Assembly (NCBI GenBank): GCA_905207535.1
Contig: CAJLLX010000010.1
Span: forward strand, 1-31,578
Origin: an uncultured Muribaculaceae bacterium
GTDB lineage: Bacteria > Bacteroidota > Bacteroidia > Bacteroidales > Muribaculaceae
Length of the DNA stretch: 31,578 nt
Direction of reading: 5' to 3'
Positions 9,432 to 17,467 of this stretch are shown piece by piece. The position numbers and the translations under genes were made by a program. Each line of letters opens with the position of its first letter. Position 1 is the first letter of the stretch. The notes below the pieces were generated by a model. That model worked only from the letters and a program-made list of their open reading frames with translations, was not told the DNA's origin and did no database searches.

Positions 9432-9459
9432 TTTGGCATCGTAACGGAAAATAGATTTG
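9432..9459 (+). promoter_or_regulatory. Promoter of the GH38 gene
   Basis: TTTG (9432-9435) and TAGATTTG (9452-9459) match the Bacteroidetes -33 and -7 elements, with a somewhat short 16-bp spacer. The start codon at 9482 follows 22 bp after the -7 box. Confidence 0.55.
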
Positions 9460-9481
9460 CTACGAACCTGAAAAACGTATA

Positions 9482-12400
9482 ATGAAAAATCCTCAAGGTC
9501 TAATAGCCATACTCCTTCTGTCTGCAATGACGGCATCAGCCCAAGCCGACAAGAAGACGCTGTTTTTTATCTCTGATTCGCATCTCGACACCCAATGGAA
9601 CTGGGATGTGACCACTACTATCAACCAGTATGTAAAGAATACGCTCAACGAGAACATCGCTCTCCTTGACAAATACCCCAACTTCCAATTTAATTTCGAA
9701 GGCGCCATCCGCTACAAGTGGATGAAGGAATATTACCCCCAGCAGTATGCCCGCATGAAGGAGTATATCGCTTCGGGGCGCTGGCATGTGTCGGGCGCGA
9801 GCGTCGATGCCAACGATGTGATGGTGTCGTCGGCCGAGTCGATAATGCGCAACTGGCTTTACGGCACCACCTACTTCAAAACCGAACTTGGTGTGCGCGG
9901 CGGCCGCGACATAATGCTGCCCGACTGCTTCGGCTTCCCCTACACTCTTCCTTCGCTGGCCGCCCACTGCGGCATGACCGGTTTCCATTCGCAGAAACTC
10001 AGCTGGGGTTCGGCAATCTACGACACTCTGCCCCGCTTCGGTGTGTGGCGCGGCGTCGACGGTTCGGAGATCTATGCCATCTACAAGCCCGGCCCCTACG
10101 ACAGCCACGAGGATTACAACAAGGATATGGCCAACGACTCCGACATGGAGCACCGCACCACCGAAAACTATAATAATTACGGCGTTGCCGCCGAAATCCG
10201 CTATGTGGGTCCGCGCAGCGACCACGGCGGCGGTCTGCACGACGAGAGCGGCAGCAGCGGTGAGAATACACCCTACTGGCTCAATTATAGTGTCGGTTCT
10301 GAGGGTCCCGTGACCGTAAAACTCGCCACCCCCGACGAAATCTTCGACTATCTCGACCTTTATCGCAACGACAAATATAAGGTGCACGACGGCGAGCTGC
10401 CGATGCGCGTGCATGGTGTGGGCGCCTACACCTCGCAGGCAGTGCTCAAGCGCTGGAACCGCCGCAACGAGCTCCTCGCCGATGCCGCCGAGAAGGCTTC
10501 AGTGGCCTCTGAGTGGCTTGGAGTAGCAGCCTATCCCTCTGAGGCTCTGCGCACTGCGTGGATGAACAACCTCTGGCAGGCCCACCACGACGGCATCACC
10601 GGCACCTCCATCCCCAAAGCATACATTTTCTCGCAAAATGAATATGCCATCGCCAACAAGACCTTCGGCGATGCATTTATCAACGCTGCCGGCGCTTTCA
10701 CCGCAGCGCTCGACACACGTGTAGAGGGCACACCGATAGTGCTTTACAATCCGCTGTCGTTCGACCGCCACGACGTGGCCGAGGTGGAGATCGACGCCCT
10801 GGCGCCGGTGGAAAATGTGGCTGTCTTCGGCCCCGACGGCAAGGAGGTGCTTGCCCAGGTGGCACGCTACGATGCCGAGAGAGCAAAGGCCGTGATCGTG
10901 TTCGAGGCCAATGTGCCGTCGCTCGGCTATGCCGTCTACGATGTGCGCCCGGGCACCGCATGCTCGCTCACATCCTCGCTGACAATGGATAAGGACGCCC
11001 GTGAGATCGCCAACGGCCGCTACCGCATCCGCCTCGACGAAAAGGGCGATCCCAATATCTACGACCTGGAAAATAAGCGCCTTGTGATGGGCTCCGTCTC
11101 CATGGTGATGCTCGACGACACCTCCAACAGCTGGCCCGCATGGGAAGTGACCTACGAGAGCGTGACCGGCGAAGATGTGGCCAGGGTAAATGAAAATGTC
11201 GACATACAGTTTGTGGAAGACGGTCCGCTCCGCAAGACCGTGCGCGTGTCGCGCAGCGCCAAGGGGAGCGACTTCGTACACTATATAATAGTAAATGCGC
11301 TCAACAACCGCGTGGATATGGTCAACGAGGTAGACTGGAAGACCCGCAACACCCTGCTGAAGCTCAATGTGCCCACCCGCACAGGCGCCACAAAGGCCAC
11401 ATACGACCTCTCGCTCGGCACCATCACCCGCGGCCTGCGCACCAGCCAGCACTACGAGATGCAGGGACACCAGTGGGCCGACCTGAGCCAGTCGACGGGC
11501 GGCTACGGCCTCTCCGTGCTCAACGACTGCAAATATGGTTGGGATATGCCCGAAAACGGCCGTCTGCGCCTGTCACTCATCCACACACCCCGCGCCAGCA
11601 ACTACTCCTACCAGCAGCTGCAGGATATGGGCGACCATCATTTCACCGTGGCATTCTTCCCCCACGACGGATTCTGGAACGAAGAGACCCAGCAGCAGGG
11701 CGCCATGCTCAATCAACCCCTGATGGCCTTCACCGCTCCCAAGCATGAGGGCGAGATGGGCAACAGCTTCTCCTTCGCCTCCGTCAATACTCCCTGCGTG
11801 GCTGTAAAGGCCCTCAAGAAGAGCGAGAGCACCGACGAATATATCATCCGTCTCTACGAGCTCACCGGCGTGGATCAGAGCGACGTGAAGGTGACCTTCG
11901 CCGCCGACATCGCTTCGGCCCGCGAGGTGAACGGCGTGGAGGAGGATCTCCCCGACGCACCGGCAGTGGCCACCGACGGCAAGACCATGACCTTCAGCAT
12001 CGGCCACTACCAGCCCAAGACCTTCGCCGTGCGTCTGGCTTCGCCCGCACTGCAGGCACCGGAGGCTAAGCCGGCTTCGACCTTCGTGACTCTTGAATAC
12101 GACACCGACATGATGAGCGGCCACGAAGCCATGACCGACGCCACCCGTGGCATCGCCAAGGCATTCCCGGCCGAGCTGCTCTCCGACGAGCTTACCGTCA
12201 ACGATATCACCTTCGCCATCGGCAGCCGCGAGCGCCGCGCCAACAACGCCCTCAGTTGCCACGGCCAGACCATCAAGCTCAACCGCGCCGACAATCAGAA
12301 CAAACTCTACCTCCTCGCCCTCTCCACCGAGAAGGAGGGCTCGAAAGCCGACTTCACAGTCAACGGCGTGCCCGTCACCCTCGATGTGCCCTACTACGGC

Positions 12401-13435
12401 GGCTATGTGGGTCAGGCCAAGACAGCCTTCAACTTCGGCGCAGAGTATCGCCGCGACGAAGTGGCCTTCACAGCCACTCACAGCCACAACGTGAGCAGCG
12501 GCAAGGACGAGACATTTGGTTTCCTCTACATTTATAAGTATGCATTGGTCCTTCCGGAAGGTGTAGACGAGATAACACTTCCCGACGCCAAGGGGCTCTA
12601 TCTCATCGCGGCCACGCTCAGCGACAACAATCACGATGACGCGCGTCCTGCAAAGGAAGTTTACACCTATCCGGCAGCCAATGAGCTCGGCACCACGGTC
12701 AACTTCGAAGATGGCCGCCTGATCCCCGACAAGATTTCGGCCAACGGCTATGTCAACGCCTCCGAAGCTCCCGAGCTGGCCAACGACGGCCACATCGACA
12801 CCAAATGGTGCTCCACCTCGGCCAACTCCTGGCTGGAATACAGCTTTGACGAAGAGGTGGTAGTAAACCGCTGGTCGCTGCTCAGCGCCGGCATCGAGAA
12901 TCTCGGCATGATCACCCGCGACTTCAAGGTGCAGTATCACGACGGCAGCAAATGGACGGACATCACCTCCGTGACCATGAATACCGACAACTATCTGTCG
13001 CAGGCCGTCAGCCCCGTCACCGCCAAGCGCTTCCGCCTCAGCGTGGGCGCCGGCGAGCAGGGGGGCAACACAGCCCGCATCTACGAATTTGCCCTCTACG
13101 GCCATCCCAAGGATATGTCGGGTGTAGCCGATGTGGCAGTGAACGACGACGCCAACGCCCTCGAGCTGCTCGGCAGCTATCCCAATCCCTGCCACGGCGA
13201 GGCTGAGGTGCGCTACCGTGTGCCCGACGGGATCTCGGGTCTCCGCCTGGAGGTGTTCGACCTCACGGGCCGCGCCCTGCAGAGCATACCGCTGACAGTC
13301 AGCGGCGGTACCGCCGGCGAATACAGCACCCGTGTGACCTTCACCGCCGGCTCGGGCCTCTGCCTCTGCCGCCTCTGCGCCACCGTAGGCGGAGTGGAGG
13401 TCAGCTCGCAGGCAAAACGTGTGATAATCAGATAA
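9482..13435 (+). CDS. GH38 alpha-mannosidase with discoidin and T9SS tail
   Basis: The 1317-residue secreted enzyme has a signal peptide ending near TASAQA. GH38 retaining alpha-mannosidases use zinc: His34 and Asp36 (SDSHLDTQW), the nucleophile Asp148 (LPDCFGFP) and His368/His369 in QAHHDGITGTS match the family's metal and catalytic residues. The central and C-terminal GH38 beta domains run to about 1060. Residues about 1070-1215 form an F5/8 type C (discoidin) carbohydrate-binding domain. From about 1225 a T9SS-like tail has the hallmark YPNPCHGEAEV, then LEVFDLTGRAL, and ends RVIIR. It probably trims mannan or N-glycan side chains outside the cell or at its surface. Its promoter is divergent from the HTCS gene. 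The exact linkage cannot be read from sequence. Confidence 0.95.
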   Translation: MKNPQGLIAILLLSAMTASAQADKKTLFFISDSHLDTQWNWDVTTTINQYVKNTLNENIALLDKYPNFQFNFEGAIRYKWMKEYYPQQYARMKEYIASGRWHVSGASVDANDVMVSSAESIMRNWLYGTTYFKTELGVRGGRDIMLPDCFGFPYTLPSLAAHCGMTGFHSQKLSWGSAIYDTLPRFGVWRGVDGSEIYAIYKPGPYDSHEDYNKDMANDSDMEHRTTENYNNYGVAAEIRYVGPRSDHGGGLHDESGSSGENTPYWLNYSVGSEGPVTVKLATPDEIFDYLDLYRNDKYKVHDGELPMRVHGVGAYTSQAVLKRWNRRNELLADAAEKASVASEWLGVAAYPSEALRTAWMNNLWQAHHDGITGTSIPKAYIFSQNEYAIANKTFGDAFINAAGAFTAALDTRVEGTPIVLYNPLSFDRHDVAEVEIDALAPVENVAVFGPDGKEVLAQVARYDAERAKAVIVFEANVPSLGYAVYDVRPGTACSLTSSLTMDKDAREIANGRYRIRLDEKGDPNIYDLENKRLVMGSVSMVMLDDTSNSWPAWEVTYESVTGEDVARVNENVDIQFVEDGPLRKTVRVSRSAKGSDFVHYIIVNALNNRVDMVNEVDWKTRNTLLKLNVPTRTGATKATYDLSLGTITRGLRTSQHYEMQGHQWADLSQSTGGYGLSVLNDCKYGWDMPENGRLRLSLIHTPRASNYSYQQLQDMGDHHFTVAFFPHDGFWNEETQQQGAMLNQPLMAFTAPKHEGEMGNSFSFASVNTPCVAVKALKKSESTDEYIIRLYELTGVDQSDVKVTFAADIASAREVNGVEEDLPDAPAVATDGKTMTFSIGHYQPKTFAVRLASPALQAPEAKPASTFVTLEYDTDMMSGHEAMTDATRGIAKAFPAELLSDELTVNDITFAIGSRERRANNALSCHGQTIKLNRADNQNKLYLLALSTEKEGSKADFTVNGVPVTLDVPYYGGYVGQAKTAFNFGAEYRRDEVAFTATHSHNVSSGKDETFGFLYIYKYALVLPEGVDEITLPDAKGLYLIAATLSDNNHDDARPAKEVYTYPAANELGTTVNFEDGRLIPDKISANGYVNASEAPELANDGHIDTKWCSTSANSWLEYSFDEEVVVNRWSLLSAGIENLGMITRDFKVQYHDGSKWTDITSVTMNTDNYLSQAVSPVTAKRFRLSVGAGEQGGNTARIYEFALYGHPKDMSGVADVAVNDDANALELLGSYPNPCHGEAEVRYRVPDGISGLRLEVFDLTGRALQSIPLTVSGGTAGEYSTRVTFTAGSGLCLCRLCATVGGVEVSSQAKRVIIR

Positions 13436-13440
13436 TGAAA

Positions 13441-13468
13441 CTGCGGAGGGGCTTCCTCCCCTCCGCAG
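13441..13468 (+). terminator. Strong hairpin after GH38
   Basis: CTGCGGAGGGG (13441-13451) and CCCCTCCGCAG (13458-13468) form a perfect 11-bp GC-rich stem with a 6-nt loop, 5 bp after the GH38 stop. No T-run follows, so it may be a weak terminator or an mRNA-protecting 3' structure. A smaller palindrome (CAGCAA-CT-TTGCTG, 13480-13493) follows. Confidence 0.5.
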
Positions 13469-13501
13469 CCGCAGCCCTTCAGCAACTTTGCTGATGGGAA
13501 A

Positions 13502-13609
13502 TACCTGACACCACTAAAAAGCAGTACTTGAACCACTAAAAACAGTACCTGACACCACTAAAAAGCAGTACTTGAACCACTAAAAGCAGTACTTGAACCA
13601 CTAAAAATA
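13502..13609 (+). repeat. Tandem repeat, A-B-A-B-B, 21/23-bp units
   Basis: Two unit types alternate. Type A begins TACCTGACACCAC (23 bp, at 13502 and 13546) and type B begins TACTTGAACCAC (21 bp, at 13525, 13569 and 13590). The first A+B pair (44 bp) and the second differ at one base. All units share CACTAAAA. The array lies in the 263-bp spacer between the GH38 and GLUG genes, about 90 bp before the GLUG start codon. Units of about two helical turns would place equal sites on one DNA face, as expected of a regulator-binding array. Confidence 0.85.
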
Positions 13610-13698
13610 AAATATCACTAAAAATAGACAATCAACACTATTAATCACCAAATAGCGAAACAATTAACCAATTTATTTATCCATAAACCTTATCAATC

Positions 13699-16600
13699 AT
13701 GATAAAGCATTTACATTTGAAAGGGTTTGTAGCACTGGCAGCTGCCTTTGCAATGTCGACGAGTGCCTTCGCAGCCACTCAGATCAACGATGCAGCAGGG
13801 CTGGCAGCCATGGCCTACGACCTCGCCGGCGACTATGAACTTACCGCCGACATCCAGCTCTCGGGTGAATGGGCTCCTATCGGTAACAACGATGCCCCCT
13901 TCACAGGTACTTTCAACGGTAACGGCCACTCCATCAGCGGCCTCACCTACACTACGAACGGCAACTGGGTAGGCCTCTTCGGCGCATCTACCGGTACCAT
14001 CAAGAATGTGCGCATCGTAGGTGCCAACATCTACGGTAACGAGCATGTCGGTATCGCCGTAGGCCGTGTATACGGCGGCGGCGTTGTCGACAATGTGTTC
14101 ACTTCCGGTTATGTCTGCGGCCGCGACCATGCCGGCGGTATCGCCGGTGACGCAGGCGACACCGATCAGACCGCTACCGTGACCAACTGTCTCTCCATGG
14201 CCGATGTCATCGGCCGTGAGTATCAGGCCGGCGGTATCGTAGGCTGGTCGAAAGGCACAGTCACCATCTCCAACAACGTCTTCCTTGGCGAAGCTTATGT
14301 AGGCGGTTATGGCGGTTGCGCCGGTATCGTAGCCTTTGTAGAGGACGGCACCACCACCGTAACATGCAATGTGAACGCTGCCCGCCGTCTGACCGGTATA
14401 CATGAGGGCCGCAACACTTACGGCATCGTGGGCAACGTCTACAACGAGAACTCGATCCTGCAGTCGGCCGACAACCTTACCTCCGACGCTACGGTGATCA
14501 TCAACCGCAACGACGGCTCAGTTGTCGACCAGGCCGCCATGTCGGTTGACTACAACGGTTCCATCACCCCCGTTGCCGAGCTCAAGACTGCCGCTACCTA
14601 TCAGGACCTCGGCTTCGGCGCAGAGTGGAACCTCAGCACCGGCAACTATCCCGTGCTTGCAGGCATGACACTGCCCGTCGACGGTGACTTCATCCACACC
14701 GACGCTATTCCCGAAGAGGTTTACACCGGCAACACCATCAATCTCAACGCTATCAGCACCCTTGGCCGCGAGATCACCTACGCTACCAACAACCCCTCGG
14801 TAGCCACCGTAGCCAACGGCGTTGTCAGCTTCCTCAAAGCCGGCGAAGCTACCATCACCCTCGCCACCACCGGCGACAGCTTCAGCAAGGGCTACACCCT
14901 CACGCTGAAATTCGCTCCTAAGGATATGGATACCAACATCGCCTCGGCTGCCGACTTCGTGAAATTTACCGAGAATCCTCTCGGCAACTTCAAGCTCGTG
15001 GCCGATATCGATATGAGCGGTGTTGACTTCACTCCTATCGCTCGCTTCGAGGGCTCGCTCGACGGTCAGAACCACTACATCCGCAACCTCACATACAACG
15101 ACAAGGAGCGCGACAACGTGGCTCTCTTCGCTGAGTTCGGCGGTACATTCATCAAGAACCTCGGCTTCGAGAACCTCAACCTCGTAGGTAACGCCAATGT
15201 GGCTGCCGTAGCCGGCAAGACCACCAGCGCTTCCGTAATCAGCAACATCGTTGTGGCCAACTCGTATATCGAAGGCCGCGACCATGTGGCTTCGCTGCTC
15301 GGCAACCTCGACGGCAACGCTACTGTAAGCAACTGTCTGTCGAACGCTCAGATCGTAACCCGCAGCTATCAGGCCGGCGGTATCGCAGGTGTACAGAACT
15401 ACGGTACAATCGAAAAATGTATCTTCGCAGGTACAGTGGCCTCTATCGGCGGCGCAACCAATGTGACCGGTATCACATCGCTCCTCGACAGCGACGGCAA
15501 TCCCTCGGTGATCAAGAACTGTCTGGCCGCTGCCGCATCCTACAAGGGCTGCAGCGCCAACAACAACGTCATCATCTGTCTTGCCGAACGTCACATGACT
15601 CTTGAGAACAACTACATCGCCGAATACTCGCTCCTCGACGGCGTGAGGGTAACAGGCAGCACCGCCGACAGCAGCAACGGTGCCGCAGCTCTTACCTCCG
15701 ACATCCGCAGCAAAGCATGGTATGAGTCGACCCTCGGCTTCGACTTCACCAACGACTGGAAATTCCTCGAAGGCTCGGAAGGCTACATGCTCCCCGTGCT
15801 CAAATGGATGAACGCTCCTCTTACCACCACCATTTTCAATATGCCCAGTGAGGACGGTGTAAATCTCGTCTACATCGAAGGCAACGAATTCTACGACTAC
15901 ACCCAGCTCAAGGGCTCGTGGGGACAGGACATTACCGTAACCCAGCTCTCCGGCGAGCAGTATGCAGCTATCGTAACCGAAGATGCCTCCGAAGGCATCT
16001 ATGCAGGTGACGAGAATGGCGAGTATCAGGGTGCCGGCACTGCCTCATTCAAGGTTGGTTTCGCTCCTGCCGTCAGCAGCCTCTTCAATATCACAGGTCG
16101 TGACACATTCGACGTCAATGTATCTTACAAGGGTGAGAAGAAAACTATCAGCACTGCTGAAGATTTCGTCAATATCCGCAAGAACCCCAGCGGCAACTAC
16201 ATCCTCGCAGCCGACATCGACCTCGCAGGCGTTGAGTTCAACGGCTTCTGCAACGGCGCCGACGACAACCCCTTCAGCGGCTCAATCGACGGCCAGGGTC
16301 ACTCTGTAAAGAACATCCGTCTGACCTTCACCTCCGGCAACGACAAGGGCCTCTTCGGCAAGACTTCGGGCGCTACCATCAAGAATATCGCTTTCGTCAA
16401 CTACTACATCGACGGCGGCCTCTCGGGCGTCAAACATGTAGGTCTGATTGGTGGCGGCTCCGCAACCATCGAGAACACCGCATTCGTGGGTAAGGTAATC
16501 GGCGACGACCACGTAGGTCTCGTAGCCGGCGACTCCGACGGCATCGAGATGAAGGACTGCTACGCTGTGGGCACCGTAGAAGGCGGCTCGCAGGTAGGCG

Positions 16601-17343
16601 GCTTCTTCGGCTGCACACTCGAGGGTGGCTGCACCCTGGAGAACTGTCTCTCCAATATCAATGCTTCGGCATTGTACCGCGGCTGGACCGGCGGCTTCAT
16701 CGGCCTGCTCGACAAAGCCAACAGCACCGTGACCATCAAGAACTGTGTCTCCATCGGCGACTGCAAGACCACAGGTACAGGCTCTCCCAAGCACGCATCG
16801 CCCTTCATCGGCGGTAACGGCGCAGGCGACACTGCCAACGCTATCATCTACTTCTCGGGCAACATCTACAACAATACAGCTGTGATGGACGCTCAGGACG
16901 GCGCCGACTGGCCCGGCAGGAATGTCACCGCAGAAGGCGGCGATGTGCAGGAAGCTACTGCAGCTAATCCCAACACTCTCACTACTCAGAGCACATATAC
17001 CGGTATCGGCTGGGACTTCGACAAAGTATGGGCTATGGGCCAGGGCGACTACAAGTATCCCGTGCTTAAGGGTGTTGCCGTAAGCGACGCTACTCTGGGC
17101 ATCGAAGATGTAGTTGCTACAGCCGAGAGCAGCCTCCGCGTAGCCGGTGGCAACGGTGAAATCCTCGTTGCCGGCATCAGCGAAGCTTCAGTGATCACAG
17201 TTTACAATGCAGCAGGCGTACAGGTAGCTACCGTAGCCACCGACGCTCCCGAAGCTGTTGTTGCTGCTCCCGCAGCCGGCCTCTACATCGTAGCAGTGGC
17301 CACCGACGGCGCAGTCAGCACCGCAAAGGTTGTTGTAAAGTAA
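13699..17343 (+). CDS. Secreted GLUG-repeat protein, three modules, sorting tail
   Basis: The 1214-residue protein has a signal peptide (ending STSAFA) and no enzyme signature that I recognise. Three long modules start near residues 27, 410 and 815. Each opens with a segment such as ADFVKFTENPLGNFKLVADI and continues with GLUG-type turns (VGLFGASTGTIKNVRI, DKGLFGKTSGATIKNIAF), which in other proteins build right-handed beta-helices. A bacterial Ig-like (Big_2-type) stretch with NNPSVATVANGVVSF lies near 355-405. The C-terminus (about 1135-1214) is a sorting-like tail with ITVYNAAGVQVATV and final KVVVK. It sits directly before susC, with no SusE/F in the locus. A surface adhesin or mannan-binding role is therefore reasonable, but it is inference from position. 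No good TAnnTTTG box is seen before it, and transcription may come through from GH38. Confidence 0.9.
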   Translation: MIKHLHLKGFVALAAAFAMSTSAFAATQINDAAGLAAMAYDLAGDYELTADIQLSGEWAPIGNNDAPFTGTFNGNGHSISGLTYTTNGNWVGLFGASTGTIKNVRIVGANIYGNEHVGIAVGRVYGGGVVDNVFTSGYVCGRDHAGGIAGDAGDTDQTATVTNCLSMADVIGREYQAGGIVGWSKGTVTISNNVFLGEAYVGGYGGCAGIVAFVEDGTTTVTCNVNAARRLTGIHEGRNTYGIVGNVYNENSILQSADNLTSDATVIINRNDGSVVDQAAMSVDYNGSITPVAELKTAATYQDLGFGAEWNLSTGNYPVLAGMTLPVDGDFIHTDAIPEEVYTGNTINLNAISTLGREITYATNNPSVATVANGVVSFLKAGEATITLATTGDSFSKGYTLTLKFAPKDMDTNIASAADFVKFTENPLGNFKLVADIDMSGVDFTPIARFEGSLDGQNHYIRNLTYNDKERDNVALFAEFGGTFIKNLGFENLNLVGNANVAAVAGKTTSASVISNIVVANSYIEGRDHVASLLGNLDGNATVSNCLSNAQIVTRSYQAGGIAGVQNYGTIEKCIFAGTVASIGGATNVTGITSLLDSDGNPSVIKNCLAAAASYKGCSANNNVIICLAERHMTLENNYIAEYSLLDGVRVTGSTADSSNGAAALTSDIRSKAWYESTLGFDFTNDWKFLEGSEGYMLPVLKWMNAPLTTTIFNMPSEDGVNLVYIEGNEFYDYTQLKGSWGQDITVTQLSGEQYAAIVTEDASEGIYAGDENGEYQGAGTASFKVGFAPAVSSLFNITGRDTFDVNVSYKGEKKTISTAEDFVNIRKNPSGNYILAADIDLAGVEFNGFCNGADDNPFSGSIDGQGHSVKNIRLTFTSGNDKGLFGKTSGATIKNIAFVNYYIDGGLSGVKHVGLIGGGSATIENTAFVGKVIGDDHVGLVAGDSDGIEMKDCYAVGTVEGGSQVGGFFGCTLEGGCTLENCLSNINASALYRGWTGGFIGLLDKANSTVTIKNCVSIGDCKTTGTGSPKHASPFIGGNGAGDTANAIIYFSGNIYNNTAVMDAQDGADWPGRNVTAEGGDVQEATAANPNTLTTQSTYTGIGWDFDKVWAMGQGDYKYPVLKGVAVSDATLGIEDVVATAESSLRVAGGNGEILVAGISEASVITVYNAAGVQVATVATDAPEAVVAAPAAGLYIVAVATDGAVSTAKVVVK

Positions 17344-17365
17344 TCCTTTAAAACCACAGACACAA

Positions 17366-17424
17366 ACGGGCCGGCGCTCAGCAATTGGCCGCCGGCCCGT
17401 ATTTTTTCTTTTTAATCTTTTTTT
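17366..17424 (+). terminator. Rho-independent terminator between GLUG gene and susC
   Basis: ACGGGCCGGCG (17366-17376) and CGCCGGCCCGT (17390-17400) form a perfect 11-bp stem with a 13-nt loop, followed by a long T-rich run. A second inverted repeat, CTTTTTTT-GAGAG-AAAAAAAG (17417-17437), begins inside that run. The susC start codon lies only 44 bp after this feature. Confidence 0.85.
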
Positions 17425-17450
17425 GAGAGAAAAAAAGAACCGGAAAAATC

Positions 17451-17462
17451 TTAAGGCCTTAA
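17451..17462. promoter_or_regulatory. 12-bp perfect palindrome before susC
   Basis: TTAAGGCCTTAA is a perfect palindrome ending 5 bp before the susC start codon at 17468. With no loop it cannot make a good RNA hairpin by itself, so a protein-binding site is the simpler reading. It may also be chance. Confidence 0.35.
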
Positions 17463-17467
17463 ATAAA

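Noticed and set aside
13502..13609. CRISPR-like array
   Set aside because: The units abut with no unique spacers, and no cas gene is present. It is a plain tandem repeat.
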